Shown here piece after piece: positions 32,348 to 40,028 of a DNA stretch of 64,000 nt. Numbering within the stretch: position 1 is the stretch's first letter; each line of letters begins with the position of its first letter. The DNA comes from an uncultured Neglectibacter sp. (GTDB taxonomy: Bacteria > Bacillota > Clostridia > Oscillospirales > Acutalibacteraceae), in contig CAJFSY010000004.1 of assembly GCA_904419785.1 (NCBI GenBank), forward strand, positions 62,001 through 126,000. Reading direction: 5' to 3'. The notes beneath the pieces are model-generated. The model did no database searches. It saw only the letters and a list, made by a program, of their open reading frames with translations, and had not been told where the DNA came from. The position numbers and the translations under genes are program-made.

Positions 32348-33715
32348 TCATGTCCCCTGGGAAGGAGCCAAGGGGAGCTTGACTGTGAACGTGGTCCCTT
32401 TTCCCACCACGCTGGAAACCTCCACCTGGCCGCCATGGGCTTCCACGATCCACTTTACCATGGAGAGGCCCAGCCCGCTGCTGTCACTACTGCGGGAGGG
32501 GTCTGCCTGGTAGAACCTGTCCCATATTTTTGGAAGATGTTCCGGGGCGATACCAATGCCATCGTCTTTTACTTGAAGATAGGCCATGCCTTCCTGGGCG
32601 CAAAGGCTCATCCATATGTGGCCCCCTTCTTTGCCATAGGATACCGCGTTTTGCAGCAGGTTTCCCCACAAGCGCAGCATCAAAGTCTGGTCGGCGATAA
32701 CATGGATTCCGGGATGGATATCCCCGGAAAGAGTGATCCCTTTCAGTCCGGCTATTTCCCCGAATTCTTCAGATTCTATCTCGCTGAGCTCAGACAAATC
32801 CAAATCCTCTAATGTGAGTTTTTCGCGGCCCTGGTCCGCCCGGGAAAGGAGCAGCAGCTGTGAGACCATCTCCGCCATAGACTTCACTTTCCGCCGTACC
32901 ACCTCAACCTCTTCCCGCGCTTCCTGAGAAAGGTCCTCCCGGGAAAGCAAGTCTTCGCATTGCATCAAGGCTACGGTCAGAGGCGTGCGAAGCTCGTGGG
33001 CCACATCTCTGGTAAACTGTTTTTCCCGATTTAAGCCGGATTCCACAGCGTCCAGCAAACTATCGAAAGTCTGGGCCAGCGTATAGATTTCGTCCCGGCC
33101 TTCTCCCAATCGCACCCGCTTGGAAAGATCCCGGTCCTTTTGGATGTTTCGCACGGTCCGGGTGATCTGGGAAACAGGACGCAGTGCCCACCGGCTCAAC
33201 AGATAACCGCACAAAGCGGTGAGAATGACAATTAGCGGGGAGAGGATCAGCGCCATACGCAGGGTATAGCGGAAATCCCGTTCCGAGTCGCTGATGGATA
33301 CGACGCCCCGCATGACTAAATCCCCATATCCTTCCACAGGGAACTCCATATCCAAAACATAATATTCCGTTTTCCCGGCAGTGACCGTGCGCAGTTCTCC
33401 ATCGGAAAAGGGCAGGTCATACGTGAACCCATAGGGCAATTTTCCATAAAGAAGCTGATCGCTGCCCGGTTCATATACCGAAAGATATACCCCATTTTCA
33501 AGCGCAAGCAAATCCGAATCAAACTCCAGCCGGTTTTGGCGGTACTCCACGTTTTCCATAGAGTGCGACACACGTTCTTCCAAATTGCGCTGTACATTGG
33601 CCAAAATCTCTTGGGAACTCACAGAAAACAGCACTGCTAAAACAGCGCAAACCACCAACGTCATCAGGCCGGTGTGGAACAGCACCATCCGTGTTTTCAA
33701 GGAAAGGCGTTTCAT
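32348..33715 (-). CDS. Membrane sensor histidine kinase
   Basis: This 455-residue kinase has membrane segments at about 11-32 and 153-175, an extracellular sensor of about 120 residues, HAMP (175-228), the HisKA box RDVAHELRTPLT with His240, and a HATPase domain (NLLQNAVSYG, DDGIGIAP, SSGLGLSM). The layout is like QseC/PmrB-type or YclK-type kinases. The gene overlaps the response regulator stop codon (ATGA) and ends an operon that begins with a PepSY lipoprotein, so the lipoprotein may modulate this kinase outside the membrane. Confidence 0.93.
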   Translation of the reverse strand: MKRLSLKTRMVLFHTGLMTLVVCAVLAVLFSVSSQEILANVQRNLEERVSHSMENVEYRQNRLEFDSDLLALENGVYLSVYEPGSDQLLYGKLPYGFTYDLPFSDGELRTVTAGKTEYYVLDMEFPVEGYGDLVMRGVVSISDSERDFRYTLRMALILSPLIVILTALCGYLLSRWALRPVSQITRTVRNIQKDRDLSKRVRLGEGRDEIYTLAQTFDSLLDAVESGLNREKQFTRDVAHELRTPLTVALMQCEDLLSREDLSQEAREEVEVVRRKVKSMAEMVSQLLLLSRADQGREKLTLEDLDLSELSEIESEEFGEIAGLKGITLSGDIHPGIHVIADQTLMLRLWGNLLQNAVSYGKEGGHIWMSLCAQEGMAYLQVKDDGIGIAPEHLPKIWDRFYQADPSRSSDSSGLGLSMVKWIVEAHGGQVEVSSVVGKGTTFTVKLPLAPSQGT

Positions 33716-34389
33716 GGGTTTTCATCCTTCAGCACATAGCCATGGCCCCGAACAGTATGGATGTATTTTTTATCGTACCCGTCATCCAGTTTCTTGCGCA
33801 GATAGCGGATGTACACATCGATCACATTGGAGCCCCCGGAAAAATCATAATCCCACACATGCTGTTCCAATTTATCCCGGCTCAGCACGATGCCGGCATT
33901 CTGCATCATATAGCGCAGCAAGGAAAATTCCTTTGAGGAAAGAACCACTTCCTTCCCCCCGCGGAACACCTGTCTCGTGTTCAGATGCAGTTCCAAGTCT
34001 CCCACCTTCAACACACTGGATTTCTCCATTTGAGGCTTGCGCAGCAGCACCCGCAGCCGTGCCAGAAGTTCTTCAAAGGCGAAGGGCTTGATGAGATAGT
34101 CATCCGCGCCCGCGTCAAGACCGGCCACCCGGTCCTCGATACTGTCACGAGCGGTAAGCAGCAACACCGGCACTGAGTTTCCTTCCCGCCTGAGCCGTTG
34201 CAGCACTTGGAGCCCGTCGAGCTTGGGCATCATGATATCCAGCACCAAAGCGTCATATTCCGCGCCCAGCAGATAATCGAACACCTCTTCCCCATCAAAG
34301 CAGGAATCCACGCTGTAATCCGCTTCTTTCAGCCTGCGTTTCACCAGCTGGTTCAAATCTTTGTCATCTTCCGCGATCAATATCCGCAT
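33712..34389 (-). CDS. OmpR/PhoB-family response regulator
   Basis: This 225-residue regulator has the acidic pocket AEDDKD, phospho-acceptor Asp51 in LVLDIMMPKLDG, a KPF signature lysine and a winged-helix domain (LSSKEFSLLRYMM, VIDVYIRYLRKKL, IHTVRGHGYVL). ATG 34389 (MRILIAED) follows AAAGGAGC; an upstream in-frame start lacks a site. It is flanked by the PepSY lipoprotein gene (57 bases upstream) and the kinase gene (overlapping). Confidence 0.95.
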   Translation of the reverse strand: MRILIAEDDKDLNQLVKRRLKEADYSVDSCFDGEEVFDYLLGAEYDALVLDIMMPKLDGLQVLQRLRREGNSVPVLLLTARDSIEDRVAGLDAGADDYLIKPFAFEELLARLRVLLRKPQMEKSSVLKVGDLELHLNTRQVFRGGKEVVLSSKEFSLLRYMMQNAGIVLSRDKLEQHVWDYDFSGGSNVIDVYIRYLRKKLDDGYDKKYIHTVRGHGYVLKDENP

Positions 34390-34446
34390 AGCTTGCTCCT
34401 TTCTAGGAAAAAGCGGCCCCGGTGTCCCCGGCGCCGCCACCCTTCC

Positions 34447-35340
34447 TCAATCCTGATAGTCCACGCTCCACTCTATAAAATTCCCGGTATAAGCGTCGAT
34501 CTCAAATTCATATTCGGCTCTGTCATAATAGACCTCGCCCTCATAAATATCCCGGCCATCGTCCCGTTCGGCTTTGATGCGCACACTCTCCGTGGTGGCC
34601 CCTGGAATGCGGTCCAACACCAACTGGGTGGCCTGTTCCAGCGTCACCGCGTTGGAAGTGCCTCCCGTCTGGGTATTGGGGGCCCATCCTTCAATATCCG
34701 AATCGCTGCTCAAGACCTTCCCTGTATCTTGGGAGATCTTGTAATCATACTCAGTGTTCCCCGAATAGAACTCTACTTCGTATACCTTCTGGCCATCGTC
34801 AAAATCCTGTTCTACCCGGTAAAAGGTGACCTCACCCTCTGACAAGCCCGCGTGCTCCAAAGCGATCTGTTTCGCCTGTTCTTCTGTAACCGCTGCCGCG
34901 CTGGAAGAACTTGTCTGCTGCCTGCTGCTCGCAGTGGAACTGGAGTTTTCCTGAGAAGTGGTTTCTGTTTTCGAGGAACTCGAAGAAGAGGAGGAACTGA
35001 TTTCAGTTTGGCTGTTCTGATTTCTGCCGGTTCCCGGGGAGGCAGCTTTCCCATCGTAAGAATAGTTTACGATCTCTCCTGAATTCCGGGCGATATCATA
35101 GTGGTAGGCCCGTGATTCTGTAGAAAACTGGATGTCGTAAACTTCCACTCCGTTTTCCCGGTCTTTAGAAACAGACAGAGATACGGTTTCTTCCTGTGTG
35201 ACCCCAGCATGTTCAAAAGCGATCTCCGTGGCTTGGGTCTGGGAGATGGCTGTGGACGAGCAGCCCGCCAGAACTGCGGAGAACACAACCGCCAAAGCGA
35301 TTTTCCACAGCCCCCGCTTTTTGCGGTGTATATCTTTCAT
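34447..35340 (-). CDS. Lipoprotein with three PepSY domains
   Basis: This 297-residue protein has a signal peptide with lipobox VLAGC (Cys27) and three PepSY repeats: about 32-95 (QATEIAFEHAGVT), 150-215 (QAKQIALEHAGLS) and 230-295 (QATQLVLDRIPGAT), each ending in a YxYDIxxxTG-type strand. A Ser-rich linker (SSSSSSSSKTET) separates the first two. PepSY domains occur in peptidase inhibitors and in envelope sensors. Position at the head of a two-component operon suggests a sensory or feedback role. AAAAGGAGGCG precedes ATG 35340. Confidence 0.88.
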   Translation of the reverse strand: MKDIHRKKRGLWKIALAVVFSAVLAGCSSTAISQTQATEIAFEHAGVTQEETVSLSVSKDRENGVEVYDIQFSTESRAYHYDIARNSGEIVNYSYDGKAASPGTGRNQNSQTEISSSSSSSSSKTETTSQENSSSTASSRQQTSSSSAAAVTEEQAKQIALEHAGLSEGEVTFYRVEQDFDDGQKVYEVEFYSGNTEYDYKISQDTGKVLSSDSDIEGWAPNTQTGGTSNAVTLEQATQLVLDRIPGATTESVRIKAERDDGRDIYEGEVYYDRAEYEFEIDAYTGNFIEWSVDYQD

Positions 35341-35373
35341 GGCAAACGCCTCCTTTTCGTTTTAGATACACTG

Positions 35374-35402
35374 AGTATACACGGAAAAGATGAGAATTTC
35401 AT
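35374..35402 (-). promoter_or_regulatory. Promoter of the PepSY/two-component operon
   Basis: ATGAAA (35402 to 35397), 17 bases, TATACT (35379 to 35374). The weak -35 box is compatible with activation by the response regulator. Confidence 0.5.
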
Positions 35403-35530
35403 TAAAACACGGCAGCTTATTTCCCGTGATGCCTCTGAAAATTTTTCCAACTCGATAAGCCCAAAAAACAACACCCATCCCGCCCCTTTGGAATAGGATA
35501 AAAGGAACACCCAGAAAGGAGGCGGTTGGT

Positions 35531-36106
35531 TTGCCCATCCGCATTTTCATCGACCAGGGGCACAATCCCATGGGAGTAAACGCCGGAGCGGAAGGCTTCG
35601 GCCTGCGGGAGCAAGACATCAACTACGCTGTCGGCATGGAACTGGCGAAACTGCTGAACAGCGACCCGCGCTTTACTGCCCGGGTCTCACGCACCACTCC
35701 CACCGACACTTTAGGCACCAGCAATTCCACCAGTTTGCAGCGGCGGGTCTACCTGGCCAATTCCTGGCCGGCCGACTATTTTATCAGCATCCACTGCAAC
35801 GCCAACACCAACCCGGCAGTCAACGGCACAGAGGTTTATGTCTATCAAAAAAACACCCAGGCTTACTGGATGGCCCAGCATGTGCTCAACGGCATTGTAG
35901 ACGCCGTGGGCACCAGAGACAACGGCGTCCGGTTGAACCCCAGCCTTTACGTACTGCGCCGCACTTCCATGCCGGCGATCTTGGTAGAATTAGCCTATCT
36001 GACCAACGGCGCCGACGCGTTAAAGCTGCGGGATGAGCAGCCTGCTTTTGCCCGGGGCATCTATAACGGCATTTTGGAATATTTCGGGTTTTCCCCCAAT
36101 ACTTGA
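35531..36106 (+). CDS. N-acetylmuramoyl-L-alanine amidase (Amidase_3), no signal peptide
   Basis: This 191-residue protein consists only of the zinc amidase domain: DQGHNP with the first His, GLREQD with the Glu ligand, SIHCNAN with the second His, and the catalytic Glu in LVELAYLTN. The enzyme cuts the bond between muramic acid and the stem peptide. There is no signal peptide and no wall-binding domain, unlike CwlC/AmiC-type secreted enzymes, so release by lysis, a forespore role or non-classical export would be needed. The start is TTG 35531 after AAAGGAGGCGG. It is monocistronic. Confidence 0.9.
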   Translation: MPIRIFIDQGHNPMGVNAGAEGFGLREQDINYAVGMELAKLLNSDPRFTARVSRTTPTDTLGTSNSTSLQRRVYLANSWPADYFISIHCNANTNPAVNGTEVYVYQKNTQAYWMAQHVLNGIVDAVGTRDNGVRLNPSLYVLRRTSMPAILVELAYLTNGADALKLRDEQPAFARGIYNGILEYFGFSPNT

Positions 36107-36114
36107 CACTCCGC

Positions 36115-36158
36115 AAAGAAAACGGGCCGCGAGGATTCTCTCAAGACCCGTTTTCTTT
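36115..36158. terminator. Bidirectional terminator
   Basis: Arms AAAGAAAACGGG/CCCGTTTTCTTT serve the convergent amidase and MBL-fold genes. Confidence 0.85.
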
Positions 36159-36184
36159 CGCTTTCCGCCCACCGCGAGAAGCAC

Positions 36185-36811
36185 TTATCCTCCATATGTG
36201 AGCACAGCCGTATAATGGCTCATTTCCGGAACCACTTCCAAGGTATCGCTGTCACAGCGCACCCAGCGGCCGCATATCTCCAAAAATTCCTCTACTGTAC
36301 CCAGCACGTCGAAACCAAAACGGTCTGACCGGTAATGCATGGGAATGACCACTCGGGGAGAAATGGCCTCTACGATAGCTTGGGCTTCTTTGGGGCCAAC
36401 CGTGTAAAACCCGCCTACTGGCAGCATGATGGCATCCAAACCCTGCAGTTGTTCTAACACTTGGGACGAAGGCATGGCGCCCACATCTCCAAAATGGGCC
36501 ACCCGCAGCCCGTCCGCTTCCAGAAGATGGATCAGGTTGGGCCCGCGTTTGGCCCCCTGGCAATCGTCGTGGAAAGAATCCAACGCTTTTATGGTAAAGG
36601 GATTTTTCCGGCCATCCTGGCGCAAAACCACTCCTTGGCGGTAATTGTGGTCATAGTGTTCGTGGCTGCACAGCACTTGATCCGCTGTTTCGTTGATATC
36701 CTGACATCCAGGCACGCTTCCCGGCTCAAAAGGGTCTAACACAACTGCGTAACCATCGCATTCCACCCGAAAGCAAGAATGCCCCAACCATTTGATCTGA
36801 ATCGATGCCAT
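36185..36811 (-). CDS. MBL-fold metallohydrolase (YtkL/UlaG-like)
   Basis: This 208-residue metallo-beta-lactamase-fold protein has WLGHSCFRVE, the metal motif SHEHYDHN (HxHxDH), HFGDVGAM and PMHYRSD. It matches small UlaG/YtkL-like hydrolases with unknown natural substrate. ATG 36811 (MASIQI) is used because GGAGG is nine bases upstream; the frame extends upstream without a better site. Promoter at 36945-36973 leaves a leader of about 125 bases that holds a GGGCA/TGCCC stem but no recognised riboswitch. Confidence 0.88.
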   Translation of the reverse strand: MASIQIKWLGHSCFRVECDGYAVVLDPFEPGSVPGCQDINETADQVLCSHEHYDHNYRQGVVLRQDGRKNPFTIKALDSFHDDCQGAKRGPNLIHLLEADGLRVAHFGDVGAMPSSQVLEQLQGLDAIMLPVGGFYTVGPKEAQAIVEAISPRVVIPMHYRSDRFGFDVLGTVEEFLEICGRWVRCDSDTLEVVPEMSHYTAVLTYGG

Positions 36812-36944
36812 ACCGATCATCCTCCATCCTTCACGAGTTTTTACATGCATAAGGGTATTCCGCCACACTGAGCGGGCAAGTGACGTGATGCCCTAGGTGT
36901 AGGTTCTACCCAACAATCGCGCCCAATTCTTCGCGGTTAGGGCT

Positions 36945-36973
36945 ATTATAACACAAAACCGAAAGGCTGCCTA
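36945..36973 (-). promoter_or_regulatory. Promoter of the MBL-fold gene
   Basis: TAGGCA (36973 to 36968), 17 bases, TATAAT (36950 to 36945), with a TGn extension (TGTTATAAT). Confidence 0.6.
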
Positions 36974-36996
36974 CGGAAATCTGTATTTCATAAAAC

Positions 36997-37023
36997 AAAG
37001 GCCCCGGTATACCCGGAGCCTTT
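36997..37023 (-). terminator. Terminator of the small 37034 gene
   Basis: Minus-strand arms AAAGGCTCCGGG/CCGGGGCCTTT around a short loop, then GTTTT. It begins 11 bases after the stop codon at 37034. Confidence 0.75.
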
Positions 37024-37033
37024 TCATTCTTAC

Positions 37034-37306
37034 TTATTGACGTTTCTCCGGACGTTTTCCAGTATCGGGACAGTGGAGTGCTTGTCTCGGCGCACCAGGT
37101 TCCCTTCTGGGAATGGCCATAGGGGAAAGCTCCTGATACGCTTCTAACTGGGACCCATCCTCCGGGGGCGTGAACATCAGGCCAGTACACTCATTGGCCG
37201 AGGCAACAGCAGGATTATCCGGCAAAATACTTTCCGGAATGGGGTCGTGCTCGTGGTAAGAGAATTTGGACAACGGCTTTTTTCTTCCAGGCATCTTTTC
37301 TTTCAT
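37034..37306 (-). CDS. Small conserved clostridial protein of unknown function
   Basis: This 90-residue hydrophilic protein has a basic start (MKEKMPGRKKPL), then YHEHDPIPESILPDNPAVASANECTG with the phrase SANECTGLMFTPPEDG, which recalls small uncharacterised clostridial proteins with a NECTGL(I/M)xTPP motif, and a proline-rich tail. GGAAAGGATG precedes ATG 37306, and a good terminator follows directly, which supports a real gene. No signal peptide, membrane helix or known domain is visible. Confidence 0.65.
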   Translation of the reverse strand: MKEKMPGRKKPLSKFSYHEHDPIPESILPDNPAVASANECTGLMFTPPEDGSQLEAYQELSPMAIPRREPGAPRQALHCPDTGKRPEKRQ

Positions 37307-37382
37307 AACGCGCATCCTTTCCTGTTTTTGTGTTAGGGTGCGCTTTTTAAAGAAAAAATATGTGGAGTTTCAAAATGAATCC

Positions 37383-37410
37383 AAAAAAGAAGGAGCCTTG
37401 CGGCTCCTTC
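37383..37410 (-). terminator. Terminator of secDF
   Basis: Minus-strand arms GAAGGAGCC/GGCTCCTTC with loop GCAA, then TTTTTT. Confidence 0.9.
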
Positions 37411-37446
37411 CGTTTACGTCTATATGTTTTTCAAAACTGCCCGCTC

Positions 37447-38406
37447 TCAGTTCTTGCCGCCTTTAGCAGCGTCCATCTGCTGGCGCTTGTGAATCTGCCA
37501 CATAGCAAACAGATTGGGAGCAATGCACTCGCTGGAGAAACAGCCTGCCGCCACACCAGCCATCATGGGCAGAGCGAAGGTCACAACTGTGCTGATGTTG
37601 AAGATCAACGCAACGACCAGCACCACCACCAGCGCCAGGAAGGTGGTTACAGAAGTGAGCAGGGTACGGCCCAATGTCTGGTTCAAACTCAGGTTCATCA
37701 AGTCCTCGTAGCTAACCTTGGGCCCAAGCTTTTTCTTGTTTTCACGCACACGGTCATAAATAACGATGGTGCTGTTCAAAGAATAGCCCAAGATGGTCAG
37801 GATCACGGCGATGAACACGTCGTTGATGGACATGCCGCAAATCACAAACAAGCAGAACGCGATCAAAACGTCATGCACCAACGCTACGATTGCTGTAACA
37901 CCAGCGGAAAAACCGCCGATCTTACGGAACCGCAATGTGATATACAGCAACAGAAATACTGCGGTGATGGCCAAACACACCAAGCACTTTTGGAAGAACT
38001 TAGCGCCCATGGTGGCCTCAACCGAGTTGGAAGCCAAAAGGTCAAAGGTCAGCTCATCATAGGCGTTTGTCAGCACGTTGGCTACTTCTTTCTGCTCTTC
38101 GGGAGAAATGTTCTGGTTCCCGGAGAAAGAAACAGTCACCTGATGGGCGCCGGTGCTGATATCCTGGTTGATCGCTACGGAACAATCTTTTCCCAGCTCA
38201 TCTTTAATAATCTTTTGGATCTCTTCCTGGGTGATGTCGCCGCCTTCTACCGAATACTTCACCATAGCGCCGCCGGCGAACTGGATATCGAGCTTTGGCC
38301 CGATGATCGCGCTGAGGATAATCCCTACCAGGATCAGCGCGATGGAAATGCCGAAATAGATCTTTCGATTCTTATAAAAGTCAAAGCGGTACATTTTCTC
38401 ATTCAT
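37447..38406 (-). CDS. secF: Protein translocase subunit SecF
   Basis: This 319-residue membrane protein has six helices and a first periplasmic-type loop, with YFGISIALILVG at the first helix, DIQFAGGAMVKY, and the RND-type core TVIVYDRVRENKKK. With SecD it uses the proton or sodium gradient to complete protein export. ATG 38406 overlaps the secD stop codon by eight bases (GATGAATGAG), implying translational coupling. Confidence 0.96.
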   Translation of the reverse strand: MNEKMYRFDFYKNRKIYFGISIALILVGIILSAIIGPKLDIQFAGGAMVKYSVEGGDITQEEIQKIIKDELGKDCSVAINQDISTGAHQVTVSFSGNQNISPEEQKEVANVLTNAYDELTFDLLASNSVEATMGAKFFQKCLVCLAITAVFLLLYITLRFRKIGGFSAGVTAIVALVHDVLIAFCLFVICGMSINDVFIAVILTILGYSLNSTIVIYDRVRENKKKLGPKVSYEDLMNLSLNQTLGRTLLTSVTTFLALVVVLVVALIFNISTVVTFALPMMAGVAAGCFSSECIAPNLFAMWQIHKRQQMDAAKGGKN

Positions 38407-39814
38407 CGCCCCGAGCACCTCCAAACAGCCATTTTTTATGCAGGCACTTGAAGCCAGCCAGAGAAATGGTCATCAAACGGGTTGCGAACACGCCCATAAC
38501 AAAGTTGGCAATAATACCTACCAACAGGGTGAAACCAAAAGAGAAGATGGAACCGGTTGTGGATTCACCAAAGATGATAGACAGAATATTGCTGGGGCCG
38601 AACACGCCCATCAGCATGATAGCCACGATCGCCGTGGTAATGTTGCCGTCGAAAATAGCCCAGAAACTGCTCTGGAAACCTTTCTGCAAAGCGCCGTCCA
38701 AGGTCTTGCCGTTTTTCAATTCCTCGCGGATACGGCTGGCGGTGATCACGTTGGCGTCAACACCCATACCGATAGAAAGAATCAAACCGGCGATACCGGG
38801 CAGAGTCATGGTAAAGGAATTGAGGAAGGGGAAGTAACCAGAGATCGCCGCGAAGCACAGGCCCATCTGGCCAGCCAGGGTAATGGCGGCCACAACACCG
38901 GGCAGACGGAACACAACAATCATCAGCAATGCGATAATTACAAAAGCGATCACGCCGGCCATCATCATGGCGTCAAGGGCTTGGGTGCCCAAAGTAGGCG
39001 CCATAGAGTTGAAGTCGGAAACTTCCAAAGCAAAGGGCAGGGCGCCTGCCTGGATCTTAGATGCCAGCTGGGTAGCTTCTTCGCTGGTGAAGTCGCCGGT
39101 AATGGAGCATTCACCATTGGTGATGGCTTCTTCCACGGTGGGATAGGAAATCATCACATCATCCATCCAGATAGAAATGGTTTTACCTACCAAGTCTGAG
39201 GTAGCCTCGGCAAATTTCTCTTTGCCTTCATCACTGAACTTCAGCGCTACCACATACTTGTATTCACCAGTAGTTTCATCCTGGGTCATCTGAGGTTCAG
39301 CAGAAACCACATCGCTGCCTTCCAAAATGATATTTTCCGCGGTGGTACCGGTAGGAGTCTTATACACGATGCTGCCATCATCGGCATACTCGCTGGTTTC
39401 ATACTCCATGCCCTCCCGGAAAGTCAGCTGAGCGGTTGCCGCCAACTCGTCGATTGCGGCTTCAGGATCGAAATCCGCCTCATCGCTCTTCCAGGGGAAC
39501 CGGATAATAATCCGGTTATTGGTAGGGTCGGTATACAGTTCATAGTCTGTGATGTTGCTGGAAACCATACGTGTCTCGATGATCTGCTTGGCGGCTTCCA
39601 ATTCCGTTTCAGTGGCTGTCACATCGCCTGCCGGGCTGAAAGTGGCTTCCACGCCACCCCGGATATCGATGCCCCAGCGGATGTCGCCGGTGCCTTTTAT
39701 GTAGGTCAGCTTAAAGTCACCGTTCTGGCCGTATACACCAAACAGGGATGTATACACCAAGGCGATGATCAGAAGCGCCACCACAAAAAACACAGGTTTT
39801 TTTCCTCGCTTCAT
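38399..39814 (-). CDS. secD: Protein translocase subunit SecD
   Basis: This 471-residue subunit has one N-terminal helix, a large extracytoplasmic P1 domain (about 35-290; DIRWGIDIRGGVEATF is the usual start) and five further helices with GMGVDANVI and RIREELKNGKT, the RND motif. Separate secD and secF genes are found here instead of the fused Bacillus form. ATG 39814 follows GGAGGAAAGACCC. The leader to the preceding gene is about 200 bases and looks structured, with a TATAAT at 40008-40013. Confidence 0.97.
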   Translation of the reverse strand: MKRGKKPVFFVVALLIIALVYTSLFGVYGQNGDFKLTYIKGTGDIRWGIDIRGGVEATFSPAGDVTATETELEAAKQIIETRMVSSNITDYELYTDPTNNRIIIRFPWKSDEADFDPEAAIDELAATAQLTFREGMEYETSEYADDGSIVYKTPTGTTAENIILEGSDVVSAEPQMTQDETTGEYKYVVALKFSDEGKEKFAEATSDLVGKTISIWMDDVMISYPTVEEAITNGECSITGDFTSEEATQLASKIQAGALPFALEVSDFNSMAPTLGTQALDAMMMAGVIAFVIIALLMIVVFRLPGVVAAITLAGQMGLCFAAISGYFPFLNSFTMTLPGIAGLILSIGMGVDANVITASRIREELKNGKTLDGALQKGFQSSFWAIFDGNITTAIVAIMLMGVFGPSNILSIIFGESTTGSIFSFGFTLLVGIIANFVMGVFATRLMTISLAGFKCLHKKWLFGGARGDE

Positions 39815-40007
39815 GGGTCTTTCCTCCAATCGGGCCCGCCTTCAAGGCTGCCCTTGATTTTTCTGCTGCATAGTCTATGGGTAGAAAGCACAGGGGCTTT
39901 TTCTACGCAAAACAGGGCAGCGAGGGGCGGGAGCTCCTCGGGCTCATTTTCAGAACCCCGCGGAGCCCCCAGGACAAGTTAGGCTTGTCCCTCCTCTGCT
40001 ACCCCGC

Positions 40008-40013
40008 ATTATA
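40008..40013 (-). promoter_or_regulatory. -10 box candidate for secDF
   Basis: A perfect TATAAT on the minus strand 16 bases after the ispH-S1 stop codon; the expected -35 position (AGGAGT) is poor. If used, it gives a leader of about 185 bases with hairpins such as GGACAAG/CTTGTCC. Confidence 0.35.
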
Positions 40014-40028
40014 TCGCTTTTTTAAAAC

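Noticed and set aside
36812-36940. Riboswitch in the leader of the MBL-fold gene
   Set aside because: A GGGCA/TGCCC stem is present but no known riboswitch core and no terminator or sequestered ribosome site can be seen.
37360-38451. A 363-codon plus-strand frame opposite secF
   Set aside because: It is antisense to a conserved gene and has no ribosome site; secF overlaps secD in the expected way.
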